Shown piece after piece: positions 7,745 to 18,016 of a stretch of DNA of 64,000 nt (position 1 is the stretch's first letter; every line of letters begins with the position of its first letter). The stretch spans positions 3,892,501 to 3,956,500 of the forward strand of contig NZ_CP133781.1 in the NCBI RefSeq assembly GCF_034350045.1, read 5' to 3'. The notes under the pieces were generated by a model. The model was not told where the DNA came from, made no database searches, and saw nothing but the letters and a program-made list of their open reading frames with translations. Both the position numbers and the translations under genes were made by a program. This stretch comes from Pseudomonas sp. CCI4.2. GTDB taxonomy: Bacteria > Pseudomonadota > Gammaproteobacteria > Pseudomonadales > Pseudomonadaceae.

Positions 7745-9226
7745 TCAGGCGATTTTGGCCAACAGTTTTTCCAGGGTTTTCTTCACGCCCAGCTCGCGCA
7801 GGCTGTTGAGATTGTGTTCGAAAGACGCGATGAACTCAGCCGATTGCGCAATGGCCGCGCCGAAAATCTCTTCCACCGCCAGCAGCCGCTGGGTAACCAA
7901 CACATCATCAGCCACCAACGCTTGGCAGAACTCGGCGCGCGGGTCGGGTATCTTGAACGTTGCGCCGTTCTCGTCTTTGCCCTTGAGGTACAGCGCCCAA
8001 GCTGCGACCACCAACGATGCGCGGTCGAGGTTACCCTTGTCGAGAATCAGCCGATTGATGGTCGGAACCGTGAATTTGGGAAACTTCGACGAGCCGTCAG
8101 AGCACACGCGCTCCAGTTGGTCGGCGATGGCCTGGTTGGAGAAGCGCTGAATCAAGGTGTCTTTGTAGGTGTCCAGATCAATGCCGGGCACCGAAGCCAA
8201 TTGCGGTGTCACGTCCAGGTCCATGTAGGCGCGGATGTAGCGCACGTAGAGTGGATCGTTCATGGTTTCATGGACGAAGCGGTAGCCCTGCAAAAAGCCC
8301 AAATACGTTAATGCCAAGTGGCTGCCATTGAGCAACTTTATTTTCATGTCTTCGTAAGGCGTTACATCGTCGGTGAACTGCACGCCGACTTTTTCCCACG
8401 CGGGACGCCCGTTGACGAACTTGTCTTCCAATACCCATTGCACGAAAGGTTCGCAGACCACTGGCCAAGCGTCGTCGATGCCCTTTTCGTCATGCAGCTG
8501 CAAGCGGTGAGCGGTGCTGGTCATGGGGGTGATGCGGTCAACCATGGCGTTGGGGAAGCTGACATTGGAGGCGATCCAGTCGTGCAAATCGGCGTCGCGC
8601 AAGGTCGCGAACGCCAGCAGGGCTTTTCGGGCCACAGCGCCGTTATGCGGCAGGTTATCGCAGGACATCAAGGTAAACGCGGGCGTGCCGTTCTGGCGGC
8701 GTTTGGCCAATGCGGCGCACAGTAAGCCGAAGACGGTGGTGGGTGTCGACGGGTGCGCCAAGTCGTGCTGAATCTGTGGCAAATGCGCCATGAATTCGCC
8801 GTTGCTGTCGTCGATGCAATAACCGCCTTCGGTGATGGTCAGCGACACAATACGAATCTCAGGGCTGGCGAGCTTGTCGATCAGCGCCTGGACACCGTCT
8901 GCCGCCAGCAACATGCCGCTGATGGAGCCGATGATGCGGGTTTCAGTGTCGTCGGTGTCACCCAACTCGTACAGCGTGTACAGATAGTCCTGTCCTTGTA
9001 AGGCGTCACGCACGCCGAGGTCTTCCGGTCGCAGGCCGATGCCGCAAATGCTCCAGTCATGGCCTGCGCCGGTGTTCATTAGCGCATCGGTGTAAAACGC
9101 CTGATGCGCACGGTGAAAACCACCGACCCCGATGTGGGCGATGCCTTGACGGGTTTCGCTGGGCGAGTAGGCCGGGCGGGCAATATGCGGATCCAGTTGT
9201 GACAGGTTTTGCTTGTTGAGCTTCAT
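7745..9226 (-). CDS. mtlD: Mannitol 2-dehydrogenase (MtlD)
   Basis: A 493-residue member of the polyol-specific long-chain dehydrogenase family. It oxidises D-mannitol to D-fructose, and usually D-arabitol to D-xylulose and D-sorbitol, with NAD+. The N-terminal Rossmann motif is IAHIGVGGFHRAHQAFY. The active-site stretch KIKLLNGSHLALTYLGFLQGY carries the Lys, Asn and His expected for this family. Length matches P. fluorescens MtlD. It sits between the transporter genes and the two kinases, 19 bases after mtlK. Confidence 0.97.
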   Translation of the reverse strand: MKLNKQNLSQLDPHIARPAYSPSETRQGIAHIGVGGFHRAHQAFYTDALMNTGAGHDWSICGIGLRPEDLGVRDALQGQDYLYTLYELGDTDDTETRIIGSISGMLLAADGVQALIDKLASPEIRIVSLTITEGGYCIDDSNGEFMAHLPQIQHDLAHPSTPTTVFGLLCAALAKRRQNGTPAFTLMSCDNLPHNGAVARKALLAFATLRDADLHDWIASNVSFPNAMVDRITPMTSTAHRLQLHDEKGIDDAWPVVCEPFVQWVLEDKFVNGRPAWEKVGVQFTDDVTPYEDMKIKLLNGSHLALTYLGFLQGYRFVHETMNDPLYVRYIRAYMDLDVTPQLASVPGIDLDTYKDTLIQRFSNQAIADQLERVCSDGSSKFPKFTVPTINRLILDKGNLDRASLVVAAWALYLKGKDENGATFKIPDPRAEFCQALVADDVLVTQRLLAVEEIFGAAIAQSAEFIASFEHNLNSLRELGVKKTLEKLLAKIA

Positions 9227-9245
9227 GATCAGAATTCTCGAATGC

Positions 9246-10349
<1,104 letters not shown>

Positions 10350-10389
10350 ATGGCCTCCGTTCTGCTCTCGTTAAAGAGGCTGAAACTAT

Positions 10390-11223
10390 CTATTTGACGG
10401 CGCCGAAAGACAGGCCGCGAACCAATTGTTTTTGGCTGATCCAACCGAAGATCAGGATCGGCGCACAAGCCAGGGTCGAGACCGCAGAAAGCTTGGCCCA
10501 GAACAACCCTTCGGGGCTGGAGTAGGAGGCGATCAGGGCCGTCAACGGCGCGGCGTTTGATGACGTCAGGTTCAGTGACCAGAACGCTTCGTTCCAACAC
10601 AGAATCAACGAAAGAAGGGCGGTAGATGCCAATCCGCCTTTGCAGATCGGGACCAGCACCCGAAAGATTTCCTGGGCGGTGGTGGCGCCGTCCAGACGCG
10701 CTGCTTCAAGAATGTCCGGAGGAATGTCCTTGAAGTAGGTGTAAATCATCCAGACCACAATCGGCAGGTTGATCAGGGTGTAAATGGCGATCAGCGCAAA
10801 GCGGGTGTCCAGCAGGCCAAAGGTTTTGGCTAGCAAGTAAATCGGCATCAGCACGCCCACGGGCGGCAGCATCTTGGTCGAGAGCATCCACAGCAGTGTG
10901 CCTTTGGTGCGCTTAGTCTCGAAAAACGCCATGGAGTAAGCCGCCGGCACGGCCACCAGCAAGCAGATGATGGTGGCGCTGAAGGAAATAACGATTGAGT
11001 TCCAGGCGAAGTGAAAGTAATCACTGCGTTCCTGGATATGGATGTAGTTTTCCAGCGTTGGGGTGAAGAAGAACTGCGGCGGTGTGGCGAAGGCATCGAT
11101 CTCGGTTTTGAAACTGGTCAGGACCATCCAAAAGATCGGGAAAAAGATCAGTGCTGCAATCGCCCAGGACAGGGTGCCCAGCAGCACGCTCTGTAAACGG
11201 CGGGATTGTTTGAGTGTCATCAT
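10390..11223 (-). CDS. mtlG: Polyol ABC transporter permease (MtlG)
   Basis: A 277-residue inner-membrane permease of the MalG type with about six membrane helices. The first is LGTLSWAIAALIFFPIFWMVL. The EAA loop that docks on the ATPase is seen as EAARLDGATTAQEIFRVLVP. It pairs with MtlF and lies 10 bases after it, ahead of mtlK. The C-terminus ends QKQLVRGLSFGAVK, as is usual in this family. Confidence 0.95.
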   Translation of the reverse strand: MMTLKQSRRLQSVLLGTLSWAIAALIFFPIFWMVLTSFKTEIDAFATPPQFFFTPTLENYIHIQERSDYFHFAWNSIVISFSATIICLLVAVPAAYSMAFFETKRTKGTLLWMLSTKMLPPVGVLMPIYLLAKTFGLLDTRFALIAIYTLINLPIVVWMIYTYFKDIPPDILEAARLDGATTAQEIFRVLVPICKGGLASTALLSLILCWNEAFWSLNLTSSNAAPLTALIASYSSPEGLFWAKLSAVSTLACAPILIFGWISQKQLVRGLSFGAVK

Positions 11224-11233
11224 GGCAAGGCCC

Positions 11234-12166
11234 TCATGACTTGTCGGTGAGGTTTTTGCCGATCATCCGAATCAGGATAATCGCGGCAATGTTGGCAATG
11301 ACCACGGCGATCAAGCCGCCAGCCGAAGCCATACCGACGTCGAACTGCAGCAACGCCTGGTTGTAGATCAGGTACGCCAGATTGGTCGATGCATAGCCCG
11401 GCCCGCCGTTGGTGGTGGTGAAAATTTCGGCGAATACCGAGAGCAGGAAAATCGTTTCGATCATGATCACCACCGCAATGGGCCGTGCCAAGTGCGGCAA
11501 GGTCAGGTGCCAAAAGATCGCGATTGGGCCAGCACCATCCAAGCGGGCTGCTTCTTTCTGTTCTTGATCCAGCGATTGCATGGCGGTCATCAGGATCAGA
11601 ATGGCGAAGGGCAGCCATTGCCAGGACACAATGATAATGATCGACATCAGCGGAAAGTGAGCCAGCCAGTCCACCGGCTGCGCACCAAAGACTCGCCAGA
11701 GCGCCGCGAGAATTCCCGACACCGGGTGGAAAATCAGGTTTTTCCAGATCAACGCACTGACGGTTGGCATGATGAAGAATGGCGAGATCAACAGCACACG
11801 CACGATGCCGCGACCGAAAAATTCACTGGCCTCCAGCAATGCGGAAATCAATACGCCGAGAATGACACTGATCAACAGCACGCTGCCCACCAGCAACAAG
11901 GTATTGATGGCGCCGGGAATGAACCCGCTGTCAGTGATGAAATACGTGAAGTTTTCCAACCCGACAAATTCGTGGTCGCCGGGCGACAGCAGGTTGTAAC
12001 GAATCGTAGAGAAGTAAACGGTCATGCTCAATGGCACGATCATCCACACCAGCAACATCAATACCGAGGGACTGACCAGATACCAGCCGGGTTTAGTCAG
12101 GCGGCGTTTTGCTTTGGGTGTCGGGCTGGACGTATCCAGACGAGGATTGATGGCAGACGTATTCAT
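11234..12166 (-). CDS. mtlF: Polyol ABC transporter permease (MtlF)
   Basis: A 310-residue MalF-type permease that pairs with MtlG. The N-terminal tail is basic (TPKAKRRLTKPGW), followed by about six helices and the EAA loop EAARLDGAGPIAIFWHLTLP. The start at 12166 (MNTSAINPRL) has GGAGTCACC directly upstream. An earlier in-frame start 69 bases out has no ribosome site and would overlap the spacer after mtlE. It lies 82 bases downstream of mtlE, the largest gap inside the transporter genes. Confidence 0.93.
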   Translation of the reverse strand: MNTSAINPRLDTSSPTPKAKRRLTKPGWYLVSPSVLMLLVWMIVPLSMTVYFSTIRYNLLSPGDHEFVGLENFTYFITDSGFIPGAINTLLLVGSVLLISVILGVLISALLEASEFFGRGIVRVLLISPFFIMPTVSALIWKNLIFHPVSGILAALWRVFGAQPVDWLAHFPLMSIIIIVSWQWLPFAILILMTAMQSLDQEQKEAARLDGAGPIAIFWHLTLPHLARPIAVVIMIETIFLLSVFAEIFTTTNGGPGYASTNLAYLIYNQALLQFDVGMASAGGLIAVVIANIAAIILIRMIGKNLTDKS

Positions 12167-12248
12167 GGTGACTCCGAAACTCGGTGCAAGCCTGGACAAG
12201 GTGCCGAGCAGCGGGGAGCCGCTCGGCACTGGCAACAGTCGGTCGTGA

Positions 12249-13559
12249 CTATTTCTTCGGATAGCCCGCGCGCTTCATGTCGCGTTCGGTGGTGGTTTGA
12301 GCCGAGGCCAGAGCCGCGTCAACCGTGCTGGAACCGACCAGCGCTGCCGAAAACTGTTGGCCAACAGACGTACCGATTGCCTGGAACTCAGGAATGGTCA
12401 CCAACTGGATGCCAACGTAAGGCACCGGCTTAAGCGTCGGTGTTTTTGGCGTGACGGCTTTCAGCGATTCCAGGGTGATTTTGGCGAAGGGTGCAGCCGC
12501 CATGTACGCGTCGCTGTAAGTCGAAGCGCGGGTCCCTGGTGGCACGTTGGCAACACCGTCAGTCTTGGCGACTAACGCAGCGTATTCCTTGGAGGTTGCC
12601 CATTCGCTAAAGGCTTTGGCGTCTGTCTGGTTTTTTGCGCTGGTCGGGATCGCCAGTGCCCAGGAGTAAAGCCACGCCGAGCCTTTGTCGGTGACTTCAT
12701 GCGGTGCGTAAGTGAAGCCTACGTTGTCCGCGACTTTGCTTTGGGTCTTGTCGGTGACGAACGAGCCGGCAACGGTGGCATCGACCCAGATGGCGCATTT
12801 GCCGCTGTTGAACAAGGCCAGGTTTTCGTTGAAACCATTGCTGGAGGCACCGGGAGGACCGGAAGCCTTCATGGTATTGACGTAGAAGTTCAGCGCGTTT
12901 TTCCATTCAGGTTGGTCGAACTGCGGTTTCCACTGTTCGTCGAACCAGCGTGCGCCAAACGAGTTGGCGACGGTGCTGATCAGGGCCATGTTTTCGCCCC
13001 AGCCGGCTTTGCCACGCAAACAAATGCCGTACTGCTCTTTGTTCTTGTCGGTGAGTTTGGCCGCGAACTCGGCAATTTGAGTCCAGGTTGGACGCTCAGG
13101 CATGGTCAGACCGGCCGCTTTGAACAGGTCGGTGCGGTAGTAGGTCATTGAGCTTTCAGCGTAAAACGGCAGGGCGAAAAGTTTGCCATCCACTGACAGG
13201 CCATCACGTACGGACGGGAACACATCGTCCAGCGCGTAACTGGCCGGTAAGTCCTTCATCTCTTCAAGCCAACCTTTCTGGCCCCAGAGTGACGCTTCGT
13301 ACATGCCGATGGTCAGCACGTCGAATTGCCCGCCTTTGGTGGCGATATCAGTGGTGAGTCGTTGACGCAGGACGTTTTCTTCCAGCACCACCCAATTGAG
13401 CTTGATGTCAGGGTGTTCTTGCTCGAAGGTTTTGGAGAGGCGTTGCATGCGGATCATGTCACTGTTGTTGACCGTGGCGATGGTCACAGTGCCGGCGGAG
13501 GCGATGCCGCTGAGAGCCAGACAGGTACTTGCAAGTAAGAGCTTTGCGGGGATCTTCAT
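12249..13559 (-). CDS. mtlE: Polyol-binding periplasmic protein (MtlE)
   Basis: A 436-residue extracellular solute-binding protein (family 1) with a cleavable signal peptide (MKIPAKLLLASTCLALSGIASA). It binds mannitol/sorbitol/arabitol in the periplasm for the MtlFGK importer. The body shows typical features such as DVLTIGMYEASLWGQKGWLEEM and FYAESSMTYYRTDLFKAAGL. First gene of the operon. The 240 bases between mtlR and mtlE should hold the MtlR-controlled promoter, but I could not identify its operators with confidence. A GAGGAGT ribosome site precedes the start. Confidence 0.94.
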   Translation of the reverse strand: MKIPAKLLLASTCLALSGIASAGTVTIATVNNSDMIRMQRLSKTFEQEHPDIKLNWVVLEENVLRQRLTTDIATKGGQFDVLTIGMYEASLWGQKGWLEEMKDLPASYALDDVFPSVRDGLSVDGKLFALPFYAESSMTYYRTDLFKAAGLTMPERPTWTQIAEFAAKLTDKNKEQYGICLRGKAGWGENMALISTVANSFGARWFDEQWKPQFDQPEWKNALNFYVNTMKASGPPGASSNGFNENLALFNSGKCAIWVDATVAGSFVTDKTQSKVADNVGFTYAPHEVTDKGSAWLYSWALAIPTSAKNQTDAKAFSEWATSKEYAALVAKTDGVANVPPGTRASTYSDAYMAAAPFAKITLESLKAVTPKTPTLKPVPYVGIQLVTIPEFQAIGTSVGQQFSAALVGSSTVDAALASAQTTTERDMKRAGYPKK

Positions 13560-13800
13560 CGATTACTCCTCTTCTGCGCCGATGAGGCTGCAGAGGGTCA
13601 GTTATTGTTTTTGTAGCTTCCGGAGGTACGGAAGACTGTCCACTGATTACAACGGTCTCGGCGTGCAATGACAAATCCTGCGCAGCACTCGAACTGATAC
13701 TATTTTGCACAGGGTGCGTGAAAGTAAACGCACTGAAATACCGCCCCTGCATAGCATAGAGCGGTTTTGGCATTTTTGAAGGGCGATGGGGAGGGGTAAT

Positions 13801-14706
13801 TCAGTACAGGTTTTGTTCGGTCAGGCGCTGCACGGCTAATCGACGGTAGTGGGACGGCGTCATGCCCTTGAGCTGTTGGAAGCGGCGGTTGAAGTTTGAG
13901 ATGTTATTAAACCCGGACTCGAAACAGACATCGGTCACGGGCTTATCGCCCACCGCCAGCAGTTCGCAGGATTTGCTGATGCGCAGCCGATTGACGAATT
14001 CCACAAAACACCGGCCAGTGGCCTGTTTGAACACTCGGGAAAAATACGTCGGCTTCATGCCCAAATAGTCGGCCACTTCTTCAAGGGGCAGCTCGCGGGC
14101 GTAGTGGGCAAATATATAGTCCACGGCGCGGTTGGTGCGGTCGACACTGTGTTCGTCCGGCAGTTGCGGCGATTGGGTGCCTGACAGCAACTGAATGTCA
14201 TCGCTGGCCGCCAGCAGCTCCAGCAAAATGAAAAAATGCCCCAAGCGACTGATGCCTTTACTGTCGGCAATTTTTTGCATCAGCTTCATGGCCTGACGGA
14301 TGGTGCGTTTGCAGCGGAACTCAATCCCATACTGGGCGCGCTCCAGCAGCGGCGTCAGGGTCTTGAGTTCAGCGAACACCAAATTGCCGCTTTCAAATAA
14401 TTCATCGGTAAAATTCACCAACATGTCGCGTTTGGGCACAACCTCGTTCTCGTCGACTTGGCTGATCCAGTTATGCGGCAGGTTAGGGCCTGTCAGAAAC
14501 AGGCTTTCCGGGTAGAAGTTGCCAATGTAATCGCCGACGAAAACCTTGCCGGAACTGGCGACGATCAAATGCAGTTCGTATTCTTTGTGAAAGTGCCAAC
14601 GCACCAGCGGGCACGGGAAGCCATGTTCACGGTAGATGATCGACAGGCCATTATGGTCGTCCATCAGCTCATAAGACGGATCGGTGATTCTTGTTGTTTT
14701 TGTCAT
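13801..14706 (-). CDS. mtlR: AraC-family activator of the mannitol operon (MtlR)
   Basis: A 301-residue AraC/XylS regulator. The N-terminal cupin part (HFHKEYELHLIVASSGKVFVGDYIG) should bind the polyol. The C-terminal 100 residues hold two helix-turn-helix units (LPLEEVADYLGMKPTYFSRVFKQATG and VTDVCFESGFNNISNFNRRFQQLKGMTPSHYRR, quoted as motif spans). It lies directly upstream of mtlE on the same strand, as in P. fluorescens, where MtlR activates the mtl genes in response to mannitol, sorbitol or arabitol. Confidence 0.94.
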   Translation of the reverse strand: MTKTTRITDPSYELMDDHNGLSIIYREHGFPCPLVRWHFHKEYELHLIVASSGKVFVGDYIGNFYPESLFLTGPNLPHNWISQVDENEVVPKRDMLVNFTDELFESGNLVFAELKTLTPLLERAQYGIEFRCKRTIRQAMKLMQKIADSKGISRLGHFFILLELLAASDDIQLLSGTQSPQLPDEHSVDRTNRAVDYIFAHYARELPLEEVADYLGMKPTYFSRVFKQATGRCFVEFVNRLRISKSCELLAVGDKPVTDVCFESGFNNISNFNRRFQQLKGMTPSHYRRLAVQRLTEQNLY

Positions 14707-14733
14707 GGGTTGTTCGTCGCAATAGTGTGTCAG

Positions 14734-14988
14734 TCAGGCAAATATCACTTCAACCCGTCCCTCGCGCCGGGAGGGTGGTGCGGCCTTGACGACAATTTGT
14801 ACGTCTTGGCCCAAACGCGCAAGGCAGTCGATCATTTTTGATTCGCTGATGCCGCGAAATTTGCCCCGCAGCATCTCCGAAACCTTGGGTTGGGGCATGC
14901 CAAGAATGCCGGCCGCTTGGACTTGGGTCAGGCGCCGCGCCTTGATGATCCCGCCGATTTTGCTGTTTGCTTGCTCCGCGGCGGGTGT
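14734..14988 (-). pseudogene. XRE-type helix-turn-helix (HigA-like antitoxin) remnant, 5' end missing
   Basis: A frame of 84 codons encodes a complete XRE DNA-binding domain: IIKARRLTQVQAAGILGM, PQPKVSEMLRGKFRGIS, then CLARLGQDVQIVVK. This is the pattern of the short XRE proteins paired with HigB-type toxins. The frame is closed on its 5' side by TGA at 14989-14991 and contains no ATG, GTG or TTG before the domain, so the start and the usual 20-30 leading residues are gone. No toxin gene is adjacent; cobF begins 50 bases away on the other strand. I read it as a remnant. Confidence 0.6.
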
Positions 14989-15037
14989 TCACTATCTATG
15001 GGCTTAAAGCACGCGTCACTTTTGGAGCTGTTACCTA

Positions 15038-15802
15038 ATGAAAAAAATACTGCTGATCGGTATCGGCGCCGGGGACCCGGAACAGATCACGATTCAGGCG
15101 GTGAACGCCATGAACCAGACGAACGTGTTCTTCGTACTCGACAAGGGCTATGAAAATGACGATTTGTTGCGCCTGAGAAAGGACATTTGCGAGCGCTACA
15201 TCACCCACGCAAATTACCGAATAGTGCAAGTGCAGGACCCCGTGCGGATGGGAAATCCGGTGTCCTATGAAATGGGTATTGAGGCCTGGCATGAGCAGCG
15301 AGCCGTGCTGTTCGAGCAACTCATTGCCGACGAAGTGGGCGAGGGCGAAGTGGGTGGTTTTCTGGTTTGGGGTGATCCGTCGTTGTACGACAGCACCCTG
15401 CGGATCCTTGACCGGGTCTTGGCGCGCGGTGCTCAGCCATTCGAGTATCACGTCATTCCAGGTATTACCAGTGTGCAGGCACTGGTCGCTCGGCATCGCA
15501 TCCCGCTGAATCGTATCGGCGAACCGATTCAGATCACTACCGGGCGGCGACTGATGCAGCAGGGCGCTGACGGCGTTGAAAATGTGGTGGTGATGCTCGA
15601 CGCCCATTGCGCCTTTGATCGCCTGACCGACAGTGATTTACACATTTATTGGGGCGCGTACCTGGGCACGCCGGATGAGATTTTGATATCCGGAAGGCTC
15701 AAAGACGTCAGCGCTGACATCAAACGCACCCGCGAAACGGCCAGGCGGGAGAAGGGCTGGATCATGGACACCTACCTGTTGCGCAAACCTTTCAAGACAT
15801 AA
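15038..15802 (+). CDS. cobF: Precorrin-6A synthase (deacetylating), CobF
   Basis: A 254-residue SAM-dependent tetrapyrrole methylase. CobF methylates precorrin-5 at C-1 and removes the acetyl group to give precorrin-6A in the aerobic cobalamin pathway. The family signature is IGIGAGDPEQITIQAVNAMN at the N-terminus, then FLVWGDPSLYDSTLRI and VIPGITSVQALVARH. It stands alone here, about 33 kb from the other cob genes of this window. An AGCTGTTACCTA leader gives only a weak ribosome site. Confidence 0.95.
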   Translation: MKKILLIGIGAGDPEQITIQAVNAMNQTNVFFVLDKGYENDDLLRLRKDICERYITHANYRIVQVQDPVRMGNPVSYEMGIEAWHEQRAVLFEQLIADEVGEGEVGGFLVWGDPSLYDSTLRILDRVLARGAQPFEYHVIPGITSVQALVARHRIPLNRIGEPIQITTGRRLMQQGADGVENVVVMLDAHCAFDRLTDSDLHIYWGAYLGTPDEILISGRLKDVSADIKRTRETARREKGWIMDTYLLRKPFKT

Positions 15803-15867
15803 CCAATTGAAATATCTAAATTCACAGGATTTGTATTTGGCTCAGAATTTTCGTTTAACCAACATCC

Positions 15868-15891
15868 TGTGGGAGCAGGCTTGCCTGCGAA
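15868..15891. repeat. Single REP-type palindrome
   Basis: The sequence TGTGGGAGCAGGCTTGCCTG is the common Pseudomonas REP core, with AGGC/GCCT arms and a GTGGGAG head. It lies in the convergent gap between cobF and the next minus-strand gene. The same core recurs at the right ends of the repeats at 31.0 and 56.6 kb. Confidence 0.7.
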
Positions 15892-15913
15892 TGAAGCGCC
15901 GCGATTTGTCGGT

Positions 15914-16351
15914 CTACATTGACCCGACTTCTCCACTAGAAGACGTCAGGTTGATATTCACTACGCGGTACTCATCACGGCTGCGACGGACAAGGGCTTG
16001 GCTGCGGAACTGATCAATGCGTCCAGCTACCCATACGTCCAATTCCTCGCCTCGAGATTGAATCTTTACGTTAGGGTCTTTGGTTATCAGGAACGGTGAA
16101 GCGTCTGTGAGTGATGACAGAATCTGTTCGTCGTTGGGTAGGCCTTTATCCAAGTAATACCGGTAGCTGAATCCTACGGTCGCACCCCCGCCATTTGTGC
16201 TGACGCCGTAAACAAACCCTTGATCCCCAAATGGGTATTTAAGGATAACTTTGTCAAGTTGAGGTGCGTTCGGGCTAGTAAGCCAAGTCCAGCCGTTGAT
16301 GAGCAGCGAGAACGCAAGTAACGCGTAAATTGATAGCCGTTTAGTCAGCAT
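15914..16351 (-). CDS. Membrane-anchored protein of unknown function
   Basis: A 145-residue protein with one N-terminal hydrophobic segment (IYALLAFSLLINGWTWL), either a signal anchor or an uncleaved signal peptide. A periplasmic part follows (LDKVILKYPFGDQGFVYGVS, GGGATVGFSYRYYLDKGLP). The start at 16351 is chosen because AAGGGAC precedes it by about 6 bases. The frame runs 41 codons further upstream without a ribosome site. No family is recognised. Codon use looks less GC-rich than in neighbouring genes, which may mean recent acquisition. Confidence 0.65.
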   Translation of the reverse strand: MLTKRLSIYALLAFSLLINGWTWLTSPNAPQLDKVILKYPFGDQGFVYGVSTNGGGATVGFSYRYYLDKGLPNDEQILSSLTDASPFLITKDPNVKIQSRGEELDVWVAGRIDQFRSQALVRRSRDEYRVVNINLTSSSGEVGSM

Positions 16352-16585
16352 AATGTCCCTTGGATTGCGCATATCGGATGCCTTCTTTAATCCAATATAT
16401 TGGAGACCACTGATTCGGTTGGAGGGGAAGCTGGCATCGGCATGGGTATCTATCCTTGGATTGAAAACCCACAAACTTTATCAAGCCAAGATATTCGAGA
16501 CTGCACTTCACCTGAGTTTAGGAATACTCCTACATTTGAAGCTGTGATTTCACACGTAAGTCAGCCTCATACACCGCTATAAAAT

Positions 16586-17890
16586 TCAATGAGCGTTCCG
16601 ATTCTTCGCCTCAATCCACTGCGCCATGTACTGGGTACTTTTGTGATGGTGATGGCGGAGCATTGCCCCGGTGAAGTTCTGCAGGCGATGTTGCTGCAGG
16701 TTTTGCCGACATTCCTCGATGCGGGTGATCAGGCTGGCGCAGTGTTGCTGATGGCGATACCGCGCTTCCAGTAGTGCCCAGCCTTTGGCCTGCGCTGCGG
16801 TCCAAAGGTTTTCATCCCGGTACAGTTCGACGGCGGCAGCGGCAATCTCGTTAGCGCTGCTGACGACTGCGCCGGGCCATGGCAGTTCGCCGTGCATGGC
16901 TTCGGCGCCAATGGGGGTGGTGACGCTGGGGGTGCCGCAGAGCATGGCGTCGAGGAGTTTGCCTTTGATGCCAGCGCCGAAACGCAACGGGGCCAGGCAG
17001 ATGCGGGCGCCGGACATGACCTCCAATGCATCCTCGGCCCAGTTCATTACATGAAAACCTTGCGCCGCATTGTGCAGTGCTGTGGCTTTGGGTGGGGTGT
17101 AGGCGCCGTAGATATGCAGTTGCGCAGACGGCAGCTGTTGGCGAACCAGCGGCCAAATCGCAGTTTTTAGCCAAAGCACCGCGTCCCAGTTAGGCGCATG
17201 CCGGAAGTTGCCAATGGTGAGGAAGTGCGCACGCTCATCGAACCGTCGCCCTTGGCTGGGGACGTCATCCAGCATGAATGGGCACCAGTGCAGCAGTGAT
17301 TTGGGCACCATGAACTGATCCGCAAGCAGGTCGATTTCGACGTCGGAGATCATCAGGTTGAGGTCGGAACGATAAAGCGACGCAATTTCCCGTTTGGAGA
17401 CGTCACTGGCCGCCATCGGTTGCAGAACACCTTGAGCAAGAGAACTGAAAAATTCATTCAATTCATTGGGGTCTACGCTGTTCTTGAGGTGATCTTTGAA
17501 CAATAGATGACGGGCGTCGCGCAGGCATTGCAGGTCGACCGTCTCCAGAACCCGTAGCGCGTTCGGGCAGTGCTTCTCTACACGCCAGCCGAATTGCTCT
17601 TCCATCATGAAGCGATCAAACAACACGATGTCTGGCTGAAGCTCGGTAATGAACGTATCGAAACTGCTGTTATTGAGTTCAATGTTAACTTCGCAGATGC
17701 CCAGCGCCGCAAGATCAGCCTTGTGCTCGCCGACTGCGGCCGGGCTGCTAAAGGTGATCTGCCAGCCTTGCTCCAGAAAACAGTCGATGATTTGCATCAT
17801 GTGCCCGCCAGCCGCGGATGAGCGCGGTTCGGGCCAGACGTAACCAATGATGAGCACATGGGTCGCAGTGCTCGGTTGGTTCAGGCTCAT
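16586..17890 (-). CDS. Glycosyltransferase, GT4-like
   Basis: A 434-residue glycosyltransferase with two Rossmann-like halves. The N-terminal half starts VLIIGYVWPEPRSSAAGGHM, with the Gly-rich acceptor loop. The C-terminal half has FLTIGNFRHAPNWDAVLWL, LHIYGAYTPPKATALH and CLAPLRFGAGIKGKLLDAML followed by GTPSVTTPIGAEAM, the nucleotide-sugar-binding E/GxGxxK-like region of GT4 enzymes. No polysaccharide or LPS genes adjoin it, so donor and acceptor are unknown. Cytoplasmic or membrane-peripheral. Confidence 0.85.
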   Translation of the reverse strand: MSLNQPSTATHVLIIGYVWPEPRSSAAGGHMMQIIDCFLEQGWQITFSSPAAVGEHKADLAALGICEVNIELNNSSFDTFITELQPDIVLFDRFMMEEQFGWRVEKHCPNALRVLETVDLQCLRDARHLLFKDHLKNSVDPNELNEFFSSLAQGVLQPMAASDVSKREIASLYRSDLNLMISDVEIDLLADQFMVPKSLLHWCPFMLDDVPSQGRRFDERAHFLTIGNFRHAPNWDAVLWLKTAIWPLVRQQLPSAQLHIYGAYTPPKATALHNAAQGFHVMNWAEDALEVMSGARICLAPLRFGAGIKGKLLDAMLCGTPSVTTPIGAEAMHGELPWPGAVVSSANEIAAAAVELYRDENLWTAAQAKGWALLEARYRHQQHCASLITRIEECRQNLQQHRLQNFTGAMLRHHHHKSTQYMAQWIEAKNRNAH

Positions 17891-17969
17891 GTGGAAAGAC
17901 TTCTTGTGTTCGGGGGGCGGTTATTAAACCACAGGGCGTCATGGGGATCGGAAGTGCCGCGTCATAACG

Positions 17970-17999
17970 AACAACGGCCAGGAAAACCTGGCCGTTGTT
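17970..17999 (-). terminator. Intrinsic terminator after hcp
   Basis: A perfect 13-bp stem (AACAACGGCCAGG / CCTGGCCGTTGTT) with a 4-base loop lies 18-47 bases past the hcp stop. The stem ends in a T-rich stretch in either direction. It separates hcp from the glycosyltransferase. Confidence 0.8.
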
Positions 18000-18016
18000 T
18001 ACAGCGTCAGTCGAGG

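Noticed and set aside
14750..14992. GTG-started frame of 80 codons over the XRE remnant
   Set aside because: It has a better start but runs in the wrong frame and destroys the HTH domain; the translation is low-complexity Arg/Gln-rich.
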